Assembly: GCA_017447865.1 (NCBI GenBank)
Contig: JAFSMO010000085.1
Coordinates: 1 to 64,000 of the forward strand
From: Thermoguttaceae bacterium
GTDB taxonomy: Bacteria; Planctomycetota; Planctomycetia; Pirellulales; Thermoguttaceae
DNA: 64,000 nucleotides
Direction of reading: 5' to 3'
Below the pieces are notes generated by a model, which did not search any database, was not told the DNA's origin, and saw nothing but the letters and a program-made list of their open reading frames with translations. Of this stretch, positions 34,340-43,553 are shown one piece after another. A program made the position numbers and the translations under genes. Each line of letters starts with the position of its first letter. Position 1 is the first letter of the stretch.

Positions 34340-35578
34340 ATGGCCATTTCCGATTTTCCCACCATTCCCGAAAACGCCTCCCTCGACGAGCTGAACGCCC
34401 GCAGAACGCGCTTCCTGAACCTCCTGACAGAACGTTTTCCCGACTGGGAAACGGTTCTGCTCGTGAACCGCGTCAACCACCTCTACTTTGCCGGCACGAT
34501 GCAGGATGCGGTCCTCGTTTTTCAGAAAGACGGCTCACGCAAACTCTTCGTCCGCCGCAGTCTGGAGCGGGCTTGCGACGAATCGCTCCTTCCGCGGGAT
34601 GAGATCCTTCCGATGCGCAGTTTCCGCGACGTCGTTACGGTCATCGGAAAGAAATCCGGCGTCACGTGCGTCGAAAAGGACGTTCTTCCGATCTCCCTGC
34701 TGGAAATGATGGAGCGGAACTTCCAAATGACGCGGATCCTCGGCGCGGACCCCATCATCGCGCGGGTCCGGGCCGTCAAATCGCCGTGGGAAATGGCCTG
34801 GATGGAAGAGTCGGGAAAGCGTCACCACCGCTTCCTGACCGAAACGCTTCCCACGCTTCTCCGGGAAGGAATGACCGAGCTGGAACTGGTTGGCGACGTT
34901 TACCGCGGCGCGCTTCTGGCCGGCTACCAGGGCATTTCGCGCTTTGCGATGTTTCAGACCGAGGTCGCGTACGGCCAGTACGGTTTCGGCGACAGTTCGC
35001 TCTACCCGACCAGTTTCAACGGCCCCGCCGGGTCGTTCGGGATGAGCGCCGCCATTCCGTTCGTCGGCTCGCGTACACGCCGGCTGGAGGCGGGCATGAG
35101 CGTTTTTGCCGACATTGGGTTCGGAATGAACGGCTACCACACGGACAAGACTCAGGTCTACTTCTTCCGTGGAAGCCGGCCCGACGCCCAAATCCCGGCC
35201 GAGGCGCTGGACGCGCACGCGCAGTGCATCGAGATCCAGCGTGAAATCGCCCGGCGGCTCGTTCCCGGCGCGATTCCCGACCAGATTTACGCCGACGTGA
35301 TGGCGGGGCTTTCCGAGGAATTCCAGCGGAATTTTCAGGGCTTTGGCGCCCGCCAGGTCAGATTTCTTGGCCACGGGATCGGCCTGCAGGTGGACGAGTA
35401 CCCGGTCATCGCGCGGGGTTTCACGGAGCCGCTGGTGGAAAACGTCGTGCTGGCGGTCGAACCAAAAAAAGGGATCGCGGGCTTCGGGACCGTCGGGGTG
35501 GAGGATTCGTTCGTCGTGACGCCTGAAGGGGGCCGGTGCCTGACCGGTGGGCCGAGCGAAATCATCGAGTGCGGGTGA
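34340..35578 (+). CDS. M24-family aminopeptidase/Xaa-Pro dipeptidase-like protein
   Basis: 412 residues. An N-terminal creatinase-like domain (1-150) precedes a pita-bread catalytic domain with all five metal ligands: D258, D269 (in DIGFGMNGYHTDK), H345 (in GHGIG), E374 (AVEPKK) and E388 (GVEDS). M24B enzymes cut N-terminal residues before proline. The AAAGGA site and a consensus promoter are close to the start. Cytoplasmic. Substrate preference cannot be told; the name Xaa-Pro peptidase is by family. Confidence 0.88.
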   Translation: MAISDFPTIPENASLDELNARRTRFLNLLTERFPDWETVLLVNRVNHLYFAGTMQDAVLVFQKDGSRKLFVRRSLERACDESLLPRDEILPMRSFRDVVTVIGKKSGVTCVEKDVLPISLLEMMERNFQMTRILGADPIIARVRAVKSPWEMAWMEESGKRHHRFLTETLPTLLREGMTELELVGDVYRGALLAGYQGISRFAMFQTEVAYGQYGFGDSSLYPTSFNGPAGSFGMSAAIPFVGSRTRRLEAGMSVFADIGFGMNGYHTDKTQVYFFRGSRPDAQIPAEALDAHAQCIEIQREIARRLVPGAIPDQIYADVMAGLSEEFQRNFQGFGARQVRFLGHGIGLQVDEYPVIARGFTEPLVENVVLAVEPKKGIAGFGTVGVEDSFVVTPEGGRCLTGGPSEIIECG

Positions 35579-35790
35579 GTTTTGGCAGAGAGTTTCTGGG
35601 AGAGCGTGGCTGGGAATGACGTCAGGCAGATGAAAAAATTGAACGATTTGCGTCTCGGCTGCGTATTTTCTAATGAGAAAATTCCTCAAAATCGTTTGAG
35701 GGGCGTTCCATTTATGCGTTTTTTAACAAAAATGGGACGTTTTTTCACTTTTTTTTCTGAAAACTCCCATTAAAAGCGTGGGAAGCTCCT

Positions 35791-35819
35791 TGCGTTTTTT
35801 GTGTATTTTGGCTATAATT
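35791..35819 (+). promoter_or_regulatory. Promoter of the Hsp70-like/mnmE unit
   Basis: TTGCGT (35791-35796), 17 bp, TATAAT (35814-35819), 48 bp before the start codon. The preceding 210 bp of the 35579-35866 gap show nothing else. Confidence 0.65.
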
Positions 35820-35866
35820 AAAGAAAATCGACCAATATTGCCACGCAAATTGAAAAGCATCACTTT

Positions 35867-37402
35867 ATGAACGAAAATACTCCCGCAATCGGAATTGACC
35901 TTGGAACCACTTTTTCAGCCATCGCGAAATTCGACCCGTCTGGCGTCGTAATGACTTTGATGAACGCGGAAGGCGACCGCACCACGCCGAGCGTCGCGCT
36001 TTTTGAAAGCGGCCAGGCGATCGTCGGAAAAGAAGCCCTGAAAGCGATTTCGACCGAAGCAAACTCGATCGCGCTGTGCGCCAAACGTGACATGGGAAGC
36101 AAAGTCTTCCATCAGGCCATCGAAAACCGCCAGTACCCGCCGGAAGTGATCGAGGCCTTCATTCTGGATAAACTGCACAAAGACGCGGAGGCCCAGATCG
36201 GCCATTTCTCGAAAGTCGTCATTACAGTTCCCGCTTATTTCGACGAAGTTCGGCGCAAAGCGACCCAGGACGCCGGCTACATGGCGGGCTTCGAGGTCCT
36301 CGACATCATTAACGAGCCAACCGCCGCGGCTCTGGCTTTTGGTTTCCAGCACGGGATCCTGGGGCAAAACTCCGTCCAGGAAAATATTCTGGTTTACGAC
36401 CTCGGCGGCGGTACGTTCGACGTGACGATCATGCGGATGTGCGGCTCCGAATTCATTACGCTCGCGACGGACGGTGACGTTCAGCTCGGCGGTTACGACT
36501 GGGATAATCGGTTGGTCGATTACATTTCGGACCAGTTCGTTTCGGAATTCTACGCGGACCCGCGTGAGGACGTTTGCGCCCGCGGCAAGCTCTGGCGCGA
36601 GTGCGAGGACGCCAAACGCACGCTTTCGTCCCGCATGAAAGCCACCATCACGTGCGACTACCAAGGCCTTTCGAAGCGTTTCGAGGTCTCGCGTGAGGAA
36701 TTCGAGCAAATGACGCAGGACCTTCTGGATCGTACCCGATTCACCACGACGCAGACCCTGCACGCCGCGGGGCTGGAGTGGAGTGAAATTTCGCGCGTTC
36801 TGCTCGTTGGCGGCTCCAGCCGAATGCCGATGGTGCGGAACATGCTCCGTGAAGTGACGGGCAAGGAGCCGGACTCCAGCGCCTCCGCGGACGAATGTGT
36901 CGCGATGGGGGCCGCGATCCACGCCGGGCACATCATTTCGCAGAGTCAGGGAAATCCCGCGACGTTCAAGATCCGCAACGTGAACTCGCACTCACTGGGC
37001 GTCATTGGCATGGACCCCGGGACGAGGCTGCCGCGTGTGGGCGTTCTGATCCCGCGCAACACGACGCTCCCCGTTCGGGTCGGGCGCAAGTACCGCACGC
37101 AGAAAGTGAATCAAAAAAGCCTCCTCGTTCAGATCGTGGAGGGTGAAAGTCCGTCGCCGGATAATTGCACGTTCATCGGTTCCTGCAAGATCCCGAATTT
37201 GCCGCCGAACCTTCCGGCCGGCACGCCGGTTTATGTGATGTTCGAGTACTTGCCGGACGGACGTTTGCGCGTCGGGGTGGAAATTCCGGACGCGAACGAG
37301 AAAGTCACGCAGGAATTCACCCGTGAGAATAATCTTTCGAAAACGCTCCTTGATGGCTGGCGGCAGTACATTTCCAACGAGCCGCCGACGGATTACCAGT
37401 AA
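35867..37402 (+). CDS. Hsp70/DnaK-like protein without lid domain
   Basis: 511 residues against about 640 for DnaK. The nucleotide-binding domain is complete: GIDLGTTFSAIA (9-20), VVITVPAYFDEVRRKATQDAG, INEPTAAALAFG, VYDLGGGTFDVTI and VLLVGGSSRMP. A shorter substrate-binding beta sandwich follows (about 390-500, with NVNSHSLGV, PRVGVLIPRNTTLPV), but the helical lid and the EEVD-like tail are missing. Such short Hsp70s form a separate class from housekeeping DnaK, with unknown clients. No ribosome site is obvious. Its stop overlaps the mnmE start by one base (TAATG). Confidence 0.88.
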   Translation: MNENTPAIGIDLGTTFSAIAKFDPSGVVMTLMNAEGDRTTPSVALFESGQAIVGKEALKAISTEANSIALCAKRDMGSKVFHQAIENRQYPPEVIEAFILDKLHKDAEAQIGHFSKVVITVPAYFDEVRRKATQDAGYMAGFEVLDIINEPTAAALAFGFQHGILGQNSVQENILVYDLGGGTFDVTIMRMCGSEFITLATDGDVQLGGYDWDNRLVDYISDQFVSEFYADPREDVCARGKLWRECEDAKRTLSSRMKATITCDYQGLSKRFEVSREEFEQMTQDLLDRTRFTTTQTLHAAGLEWSEISRVLLVGGSSRMPMVRNMLREVTGKEPDSSASADECVAMGAAIHAGHIISQSQGNPATFKIRNVNSHSLGVIGMDPGTRLPRVGVLIPRNTTLPVRVGRKYRTQKVNQKSLLVQIVEGESPSPDNCTFIGSCKIPNLPPNLPAGTPVYVMFEYLPDGRLRVGVEIPDANEKVTQEFTRENNLSKTLLDGWRQYISNEPPTDYQ

Positions 37403-38799
37403 TGTACCCGCTCGAAGACACGATTTGCGCGATCGCCTCCGCCCGCTCCAAGGGAGGTTTGCGGGGGATCGTGCGTCTCAGCGGGCCGGAGTCGGAGGAA
37501 GCGCTGAATGCGCTGGGCGTCTGCGTGCCTGAAGATCCGGGAAAACGCGCGTTTCTCTTTGATTCGGAAATTCGTCTTGAAAATTTGGGAAAACTCCCCG
37601 CGAGGATCTACGTTTGGCGCGGGGGGAAGAGCTACACCGGCCAGAACGCGGCGGAAATTCACACGCACGGCGTTCTGCCATTTCTTGAAAAACTCATCGC
37701 GGCCCTTTGCGAGACCGGTCACGCGAGACTCGCGCAGCCGGGGGAATTCACGCTCCGGGCGTTTCTTTCCGGCCGTCTGGATCTGACGCAGGCTGAGGCC
37801 GTTTTGGGGACCATCGACGCGCAAAATCCGAAGAAACTCAACGCGGCGCTGCATCAGCTCGCCGGCGGTCTGGCGCATCCGCTGCACGATTTGCGGGCGC
37901 GGCTTTTCGATCTGCTCGGGCATTTGGAGGCCGGGTTCGATTTTGCCGACGAGGACATTGAATTCATTTCGTCGGAGGAGATCGCCCGGGGGCTTCGCGA
38001 CTGCGCCGGCGTCGTTTCGGGGATCCTCGCCAAAATGCGCTCTCGCGGCGGCGGGGAAATTCTGGCCCGGGCCGTGCTTTACGGCTCGCCGAATATTGGG
38101 AAAAGCGCGCTTTTCAACGCCCTGACCGGAACGGAAAATGCGCTCGTTTTCGACCGTCCCGGCACGACGCGCGACTACCTGTGCGCCACGCTTTCGCTCG
38201 GCGATTTTACGTGCCAGCTCGTCGATACGGCGGGGGATTTTGACTCGGACGCGCAGGAAATCGGCGTTTTGAACGAGCGGTCGCAGGAACTCGCCCGGAC
38301 GCAGCGGGAACTGGCCGACGTGCCGCTTTACTGCTTCGACGCGGCGGAATTCGTCCAGTCGCGGCCGGAGGCGCTGCGGCGGCTGAGGGAGAAAATCAGC
38401 GGCGACGCGGTGGTCATTCTGACGCGGTGCGACCTTTTGAGTCCGGAAAAACGGGAAGTGTTTCAAAAGAGTTTCCCGGAAAAATGGCGGCTCCTCTGGA
38501 CGAGCGCGAAGACCCGCGAGGGCGTGGACGCGCTGAAAACCCGGCTGGGCCAGATTTTGGAGGAGCGCGCGAACGATGAGTCGGACGTGGTGGGCGCGAC
38601 CCAGACCCGCTGCCGCGCTTCGCTGCAGACGGCGCTCGAATCGCTGGAACGGGCGGAAATGCTCTGCGGGACGGAATTTCAGGAACTCATCGCGACGGAG
38701 ATCCGCACGGCGCTGGACCAGATCGGCCTGATGGTCGGCGCGATTTATACCGAGGACCTGCTCGACTCGATTTTCAGCCGGTTCTGCGTGGGAAAATGA
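37402..38799 (+). CDS. mnmE: tRNA modification GTPase MnmE
   Basis: 465 residues. With MnmG it modifies the wobble uridine (cmnm5U). The N-terminal folate-binding domain starts DTICAIASARSKGGLRGIVR and includes YTGQNAAEIHTHG. The G domain has GSPNIGKSALFNALTG, DRPGTTRDYL, DTAG and a TRCD form of the NKxD motif. The C-terminal cysteine signature FCVGK is intact. The start codon overlaps the Hsp70-like stop, implying translational coupling. MnmG is not in this window. Confidence 0.95.
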   Translation: MYPLEDTICAIASARSKGGLRGIVRLSGPESEEALNALGVCVPEDPGKRAFLFDSEIRLENLGKLPARIYVWRGGKSYTGQNAAEIHTHGVLPFLEKLIAALCETGHARLAQPGEFTLRAFLSGRLDLTQAEAVLGTIDAQNPKKLNAALHQLAGGLAHPLHDLRARLFDLLGHLEAGFDFADEDIEFISSEEIARGLRDCAGVVSGILAKMRSRGGGEILARAVLYGSPNIGKSALFNALTGTENALVFDRPGTTRDYLCATLSLGDFTCQLVDTAGDFDSDAQEIGVLNERSQELARTQRELADVPLYCFDAAEFVQSRPEALRRLREKISGDAVVILTRCDLLSPEKREVFQKSFPEKWRLLWTSAKTREGVDALKTRLGQILEERANDESDVVGATQTRCRASLQTALESLERAEMLCGTEFQELIATEIRTALDQIGLMVGAIYTEDLLDSIFSRFCVGK

Positions 38800-38877
38800 A
38801 ACCGTTCCTGATTTTCCTCCGCGCAGTTTTTTATTTGTTTTTTCAGTCCTTTTTCCTCTTTCCCCCGGGATTTCCCC

Positions 38878-40245
38878 ATGAAACCTTCCACCTTCCTCCT
38901 TTTTCTGTTCCTTCTGGCCTTTCCGCTCCTGGCCCTCGCGCAGGACTGCGGGACGTTTTACGCCGTGGATTTCGAGCCTTCGCAGACGCCCGGCGAGCTG
39001 ATCTATGCCTCGCACTGGCGGATCTGGATCCCCGACGGCGTTCCGACGCTTCGGGGCGTCATCATGCACCAGCACGGCTGCGGCGACGGCTCCTCGAAAC
39101 CCGGCCATACCGCGGTGGAGGACTGGCACTGGCAGGCGCTCGCCCGGAAGTACGACTGCGCGCTGATGGCGGTCTCGTACGCGCAGACCGGCCCGTGCGA
39201 AATGTGGTGCAACCCGATGAACGGCTCGGCAAAATGTTTCCTTCGGGCGCTGGACAACTTCGCGCAGGAAACCGGCCACGCGGAGCTTTCGGTCGTTCCG
39301 TGGGCCATTTGGGGCCATTCCGGCGGCGGGCAGTGGACCTCGAGCATGGTCCAGCTTTACCCCGGCCGGATCGCTTGCGCGTGGGCAAGGTCCGGCCACC
39401 CGAACACGGTCGGCATGACGCTCCAATGGCTTCCGCTTCCGAAGGAAGTCTGCGACGTGCCGTACGTCCTGAACCTGGGCGTCCGTGAGAAGACCGAGTT
39501 CAAGAAAATCTGGGACGAGGGGTTCCCGTACGTGCAGAAACTGCGCGCGATGGGCGCCCGGGCGTCGATCGTGATGGACCCGGAAACCGGCCACTGCTGC
39601 GGGAATCAGCGCTACACGGCCATCGCGTTTTTCGACGCCTGCCTCGCCCAGCGTCTCCCGGAAAAAGCGGGAACGGCCGACCTGCGGCCCATGAAAACCG
39701 GCGTGGTCCTTTCGGCGGACGAGATCTGGAAAGAGTTCCAGGCTTCAGAAAAGATCCGGGAGATCACGCAGGACCCGGAAAACCCGGAAAGCCCGCTTTT
39801 CGTGGGCGAAAAGATCCGCGCGTGCATTGGAGACGGTTTCTGGTTTCCGACGGAGGAATTCGTCGAGACGGTGCGCGTGTACCAGCGGACGGGCATGATC
39901 GAGGACCGGACCCCGCCGCCGGCGCCGTTTGACGTGAAGACGGTCTGGAAAGACGGCCCGGACGGGGCGGACGGCACGAAAACCGCGGAGGTCACGTGGA
40001 AAGCGTGGGCGGACCCGGAGTCGGGCCTGGCCGAGTTCATCATCGAGCGGGATGGTCAGGAAGCCGCGCGTTTTCGCGGTCCTCACGGCTCGGTGGGGAG
40101 GCCTCTCTTCCAGGGCCTGCTCTACAGCGATACGCCGGGGGTCCCGACGCCTGAGTTGAAATTCACCGAGAACGTTCCGGCCGGCGAAACGCTCCCGGTG
40201 TACCGCGTCCGCAGCGTGAACGCGTGCGGTGGAGTTTCCGAGTAA
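38878..40245 (+). CDS. Secreted alpha/beta hydrolase
   Basis: 455 residues with a signal peptide (1-20, ending LLALAQ). The alpha/beta hydrolase core has the oxyanion region GVIMHQHGCGDG and the nucleophile elbow GHSGGGQW with its serine near 143. A C-terminal region after about 340 (DVKTVWKDGPDGADGTKTAEVTWK) looks like a fibronectin-III-like beta domain ending in VYRVRSVNACGG. It could act as an esterase on plant or algal glycans or esters; this is inference. It is convergent with the GH5-like gene, with a shared terminator between. Confidence 0.78.
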   Translation: MKPSTFLLFLFLLAFPLLALAQDCGTFYAVDFEPSQTPGELIYASHWRIWIPDGVPTLRGVIMHQHGCGDGSSKPGHTAVEDWHWQALARKYDCALMAVSYAQTGPCEMWCNPMNGSAKCFLRALDNFAQETGHAELSVVPWAIWGHSGGGQWTSSMVQLYPGRIACAWARSGHPNTVGMTLQWLPLPKEVCDVPYVLNLGVREKTEFKKIWDEGFPYVQKLRAMGARASIVMDPETGHCCGNQRYTAIAFFDACLAQRLPEKAGTADLRPMKTGVVLSADEIWKEFQASEKIREITQDPENPESPLFVGEKIRACIGDGFWFPTEEFVETVRVYQRTGMIEDRTPPPAPFDVKTVWKDGPDGADGTKTAEVTWKAWADPESGLAEFIIERDGQEAARFRGPHGSVGRPLFQGLLYSDTPGVPTPELKFTENVPAGETLPVYRVRSVNACGGVSE

Positions 40246-40260
40246 GAAACCGGGATGAAT

Positions 40261-40286
40261 CCAACGCCCAAAAAACGGGCGTTTGG
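40261..40286. terminator. Bidirectional terminator
   Basis: AACGCCC (40263-40269) pairs with GGGCGTT (40277-40283), with flanking CCA/TGG, between the two convergent genes ending at 40245 and 40288. Confidence 0.7.
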
Positions 40287-40287
40287 T

Positions 40288-41394
40288 TCATTCTTTCGTC
40301 AGTTTCTGGAACAGCGCGATCTCTTCGGGGTCGTACGGCGTGTGGTCCTCGTGGTACAAATCATGGTGCCAGACTTTCGGCTCGCCCTTTTCCGGCCCCC
40401 AGCCCCACGGGAAATGGGTCTGGAGTTTTCCGGGGATCAGGCCCCAGTTGATCGCGCCGACGTTCTGGTCGTGGAAGTACGGCAGAATCTCCTTGACCGT
40501 GCAGTTTCTCGAACGCGCCAGCCACTCTTTGCAGATGATCGGCCGGTTGAACGCTTTGTAAAGTTCCACGTGCTCTTTCATCGACTTCAGATCGCTGTAG
40601 CAGTGGAAGCTGATCACGTCCGAATTCTCGGCGAGGAACACGGCGATCGGAGTGAGGTTGATCCCCTGAATGGCCGACGTGATCGGTGCGGGCGGATTGA
40701 CTTTTCTCGCCCAGGTCCAGAGCAGGCGCAGGAACCCGAGCGTCTTCCAGCGGTCGCCCGAGTTGGCCGGCTCGTTGAAGAGGTCCCAGACGCGGATGCG
40801 CGGGTCGTCCCGGAAGAGTTCCATCGTTTCCGTGACGTAATCTTCCATCAGCCCCCACTTTTCCGGGTGGTGCATGACCGCTTCTTTGCCGGGCGTCTGC
40901 CGCCACTGACTGTTATGCACGTAAGGCTTCGGCGCGGGCTGGGGTCCGATCACGCTCGGTTCGGAGCCGCCGTTGGTGAAAAAGTTGAAAATGACCTGGA
41001 GTTTGTGCTTCTCGCAAAGGTCGAGGAACGTCCGGACGTTGGCGTAGAAGTCGCTCTTCTGTTCCCGCCAGAGCAGATCATGCACGAAGATCCGCACCGT
41101 GTTGAACCCGGTCTGCGCGGCCAGGGCCAGTTCCGAGTCGATGATTTTTGGGTCGAACGTGAGTTTCTGCCACATTTCGATCTGGTTTTCGGCATACGTC
41201 GGCACGTAGTTGCACCCGACGATCCAGGGCTGGGACTTTCCCCACGCCTGGGCCTTTTCGACGGTCCAGCGGCCGTTCGGCTCGAAAGTGTCGGTCGTGA
41301 TTTTAGCGGGAGCGTCTTCCGCGCGTACGACGTTCGGGAGGGAAACGGCTGCCGCAGCGGCGAGAGAGAGACGAAAAACTTCGCGTCGATTCAT
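40288..41394 (-). CDS. Tat-exported GH5-like glycoside hydrolase
   Basis: 368 residues. The Tat signal NRREVFRLSLAAAAAVSLPN is followed by the mature start at AEDAP. The TIM-barrel follows with likely acid/base E208 in WDLFNEPA and nucleophile E290 in IICKEWLAR, the spacing expected of clan GH-A. The segment NTVRIFVHDLLW (98-109) and HCYSD (264-268) also fit. Endo- or exo-acting specificity on mannan, glucan or other polymers is unknown. AAAGG precedes the start. Confidence 0.85.
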   Translation of the reverse strand: MNRREVFRLSLAAAAAVSLPNVVRAEDAPAKITTDTFEPNGRWTVEKAQAWGKSQPWIVGCNYVPTYAENQIEMWQKLTFDPKIIDSELALAAQTGFNTVRIFVHDLLWREQKSDFYANVRTFLDLCEKHKLQVIFNFFTNGGSEPSVIGPQPAPKPYVHNSQWRQTPGKEAVMHHPEKWGLMEDYVTETMELFRDDPRIRVWDLFNEPANSGDRWKTLGFLRLLWTWARKVNPPAPITSAIQGINLTPIAVFLAENSDVISFHCYSDLKSMKEHVELYKAFNRPIICKEWLARSRNCTVKEILPYFHDQNVGAINWGLIPGKLQTHFPWGWGPEKGEPKVWHHDLYHEDHTPYDPEEIALFQKLTKE

Positions 41395-41448
41395 GGGTGG
41401 GACCTTTCGTAAAATTCTGAAGAAAAAAACCGGTAGGAAAGACGTTCA

Positions 41449-41482
41449 GCCTGAAGGACGGCCAAACCGCGCCCCTTCAGGC
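41449..41482 (-). terminator. Hairpin after the phosphofructokinase gene
   Basis: GCCTGAAGG (41449-41457) pairs with CCTTCAGGC (41474-41482). T-rich sequence lies further along the minus strand. It sits between the pfp stop (41561) and the GH5-like gene start. Confidence 0.5.
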
Positions 41483-41560
41483 TTCGTTTATTAATGGCTC
41501 AGCGGGAGCCTCGAAAACGGGACTCCCGCGGGTGAAATCCAATCACGGACTGGGGTCAAA

Positions 41561-42922
41561 TCACTCTTCGACCCACTCTTCCATGTAACGGGCGAGACTG
41601 TGCAGGCCTTTGCCGAGACGCAGCGGGCGCTGGTACGCGCGGAGCTTCGCCATGTTGATCAGGTCCTCGAAATTGCGGAATTCGAGTTCCATTTCGCGGC
41701 CGACCGAGACCATGACGCCGTTCATGTTTTTCTCGACCAGGGAGATGTAGGCGCCGGAACCGAGCTGGCTTCCCATGATCACGTCGAAGCCCGTCGGCGG
41801 CTGGCAGCGGACCTCGTAACCAAACTGCAGACCGACGAACTTGATCTTGCCGTAGCCGCGTTTGATGAGTTCTTCCTGGACCAGACGGCCAAGGCGGGAG
41901 CTGAATTTGAGCTGGGAGACCGGGTAATGCCCGAACGTGTCGGGGACCAGGCTGCGGTACTCGTCGTCCGAGATGCAGCAGCGGATCTCTTTCAGCGGCA
42001 GGTACTCGCCAATTCCTTCGGCGACGCAGATGACGCCGCACTTCTTGCCGAGCTGGATGCGTTTCTCGACCGTGTCCGCGATGCGGCTGATCAGTTTGTC
42101 GAACAGAACGATCTCACGCTGGACGGCGGCGCCGTTGGCGTCCACGATCAGTTCGCCCGTCTGCGGGCTGTACGAGTCTTCCGTCCCCATCAGCGAGGAG
42201 TCGTTGATCACGTCTTCCAGACCGATGCAGAGCGAAGCCTCACCGGCGATCGCGGAACCGTAGCAGAGCCACGCGGCCTTGCGGCCCATGAGCTGCGCGA
42301 CGTAGTAGCACTTCGTGGCGGTGGCGTCGAACAGAAGGTTGCGCAGCTGGCGGCTCATCAGGTCGACTGCGGTGAAGAAACCGAACGTGAAGTCGATGCC
42401 TTCGTAGTCGTTATCGATCGTCTTCGGCAGATGGATGACGCGGATGCGCTTGGTGCCCTGCGGGAAAGTGTCCTGGTAAAGCTTGAATTTGGCCGCAGTG
42501 GTGAGCGTGTCGTCGCCGCCGATGGAGATGAGGACGTCGATCCCCAGCGAGCAGAGCGCGTCATAGACGGTCTTCATCGGAGCGGTGGCCTTCGGGTCGG
42601 TCAGGTCTTCCGGTTTGCCCATGGCTTTGCCCGGGTTGGCTCGTGCGGAACCGATGATGATCCCGCCTTCGGTGCGGCGGCCTTCGAGGTTCATTTTGTC
42701 GAGGCGGAGGTAAGCCACGCCTTCGGCCAAAACGTCACCGTCTTTGTACTCGACGAGATGGGAGTAACCGTTGAGGAAGCCGTAAACTTCGATCCCGGCG
42801 CGGCGGAAGCAGTCGGCTGCGGAGCAGATCACGGCGTTGGCGGACGGAGCAGGGCCGCCGGAGAACAGAATACCAACCTTTTTGATGTCGGTTTTGACGA
42901 TTTGGGGGCTTTTCAGTGACAT
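41561..42922 (-). CDS. pfp: Pyrophosphate-dependent 6-phosphofructokinase
   Basis: 453 residues from the ATG at 42922 with GGAG upstream. The phosphoryl-donor site reads GGDDT (135-139) and PKTIDND (166-172); the aspartate and lysine at these places mark PPi rather than ATP use, as ATP enzymes have GGDGS and PGTIDND. It is longer than bacterial ATP-PFK (about 320) and fits the PPi-PFK long form. It catalyses the reversible conversion of fructose 6-phosphate to the 1,6-bisphosphate in glycolysis or gluconeogenesis. It has its own promoter-like boxes. Confidence 0.9.
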   Translation of the reverse strand: MSLKSPQIVKTDIKKVGILFSGGPAPSANAVICSAADCFRRAGIEVYGFLNGYSHLVEYKDGDVLAEGVAYLRLDKMNLEGRRTEGGIIIGSARANPGKAMGKPEDLTDPKATAPMKTVYDALCSLGIDVLISIGGDDTLTTAAKFKLYQDTFPQGTKRIRVIHLPKTIDNDYEGIDFTFGFFTAVDLMSRQLRNLLFDATATKCYYVAQLMGRKAAWLCYGSAIAGEASLCIGLEDVINDSSLMGTEDSYSPQTGELIVDANGAAVQREIVLFDKLISRIADTVEKRIQLGKKCGVICVAEGIGEYLPLKEIRCCISDDEYRSLVPDTFGHYPVSQLKFSSRLGRLVQEELIKRGYGKIKFVGLQFGYEVRCQPPTGFDVIMGSQLGSGAYISLVEKNMNGVMVSVGREMELEFRNFEDLINMAKLRAYQRPLRLGKGLHSLARYMEEWVEE

Positions 42923-42994
42923 GGCATCTCCAATCAATTAATGAAAGAGTTTCACTCCGGCACGGAATCCCGGCCGGTTACTAAAATCTTGTTC

Positions 42995-43022
42995 ATTATA
43001 CCATATTTAAAGAAAATGAAAA
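42995..43022 (-). promoter_or_regulatory. Possible promoter of pfp
   Basis: On the minus strand TTTTCA (43017-43022), 16 bp, TATAAT (42995-43000), 73 bp before the ATG. Confidence 0.5.
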
Positions 43023-43066
43023 GGGGAGGCCCAGGGGGTCCCCGCGCTAAGCGGTTGCAAGAAAAA

Positions 43067-43250
43067 ATCCTTTGCGCTCTTTGCGTCCTTTGCGGCTAAA
43101 ACAATTAAATTTTAAGCCACAAAGAACGCAAAGGACGCAAAGAAAATAATAGTGAAAAAAGATTGCAGTGCGCCGCGTGCTGAACGATTGCAAGAAAAAA
43201 TCCTTTGCGCTCTTTGCGTCCTTTGTGGCTAAAAAAATCAAATTTGAAGC
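43067..43250. repeat. Family C repeats (AAAGAACGCAAAGGACGC), one full and one partial
   Basis: Arms of TCCTTTGCGCTCTTTGCGTC and inverse GCCACAAAGAACGCAAAGGA make one hairpin (about 43069-43143). A second left arm follows at 43201-43230 without its partner, preceded by the same GATTGCAAGAAAAAATC lead. Related sequence is at 56412-56545. Confidence 0.85.
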
Positions 43251-43276
43251 CGCAAGACCGTCAGCCCTTCTTTCTG

Positions 43277-43359
43277 ATCTCACGCGGAGCTGCGGAGGCG
43301 CGGAGGATTAGAGAATGATTCAACCAAAAACTCCGCGTCTCCGCATCTCCGCGTGAGAT
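43277..43359. repeat. Family D repeat (CACGCGGAGNTGCGGAGNCG), copy 1
   Basis: Inverted arms ATCTCACGCGGAGCTGCGGA and CTCCGCATCTCCGCGTGAGA around an AT-rich centre. It shares its gap with the C repeats; a second D copy is next to a second C copy at 56 kb, so C and D travel together. The remaining 43360-43553 stretch has a TATAAT at 43504-43509, a possible -10 box for the next gene. Confidence 0.85.
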
Positions 43360-43553
43360 AAAAAGTCCCCGTTTTCGCTTCGGGACCGGGCTCATAAAAA
43401 TCTGACTTCCCTAACCGAAAGAAAAAACCAGTCCGTATGGTTTACCAGCGGGAATCTTTTTTCATCGCTGCGGGGTCCCCCTTTTTCCCAATAAAAAAGC
43501 GGGTATAATGGAGTTAATTCATTGAAAAAGTTTACCCCTTTCAGGAGACGGTC

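Noticed and set aside
37393..39594. 733-residue minus-strand ORF
   Set aside because: It lies opposite the end of the Hsp70-like gene, mnmE and the alpha/beta hydrolase, all clear by motifs. Arg/His-rich composition marks it as a shadow.
43067..43359. Possible CRISPR-like array from repeated AAAGGACGCAAAG words
   Set aside because: Copies are inverted, irregular in spacing and degenerate, without constant-length spacers or cas genes.
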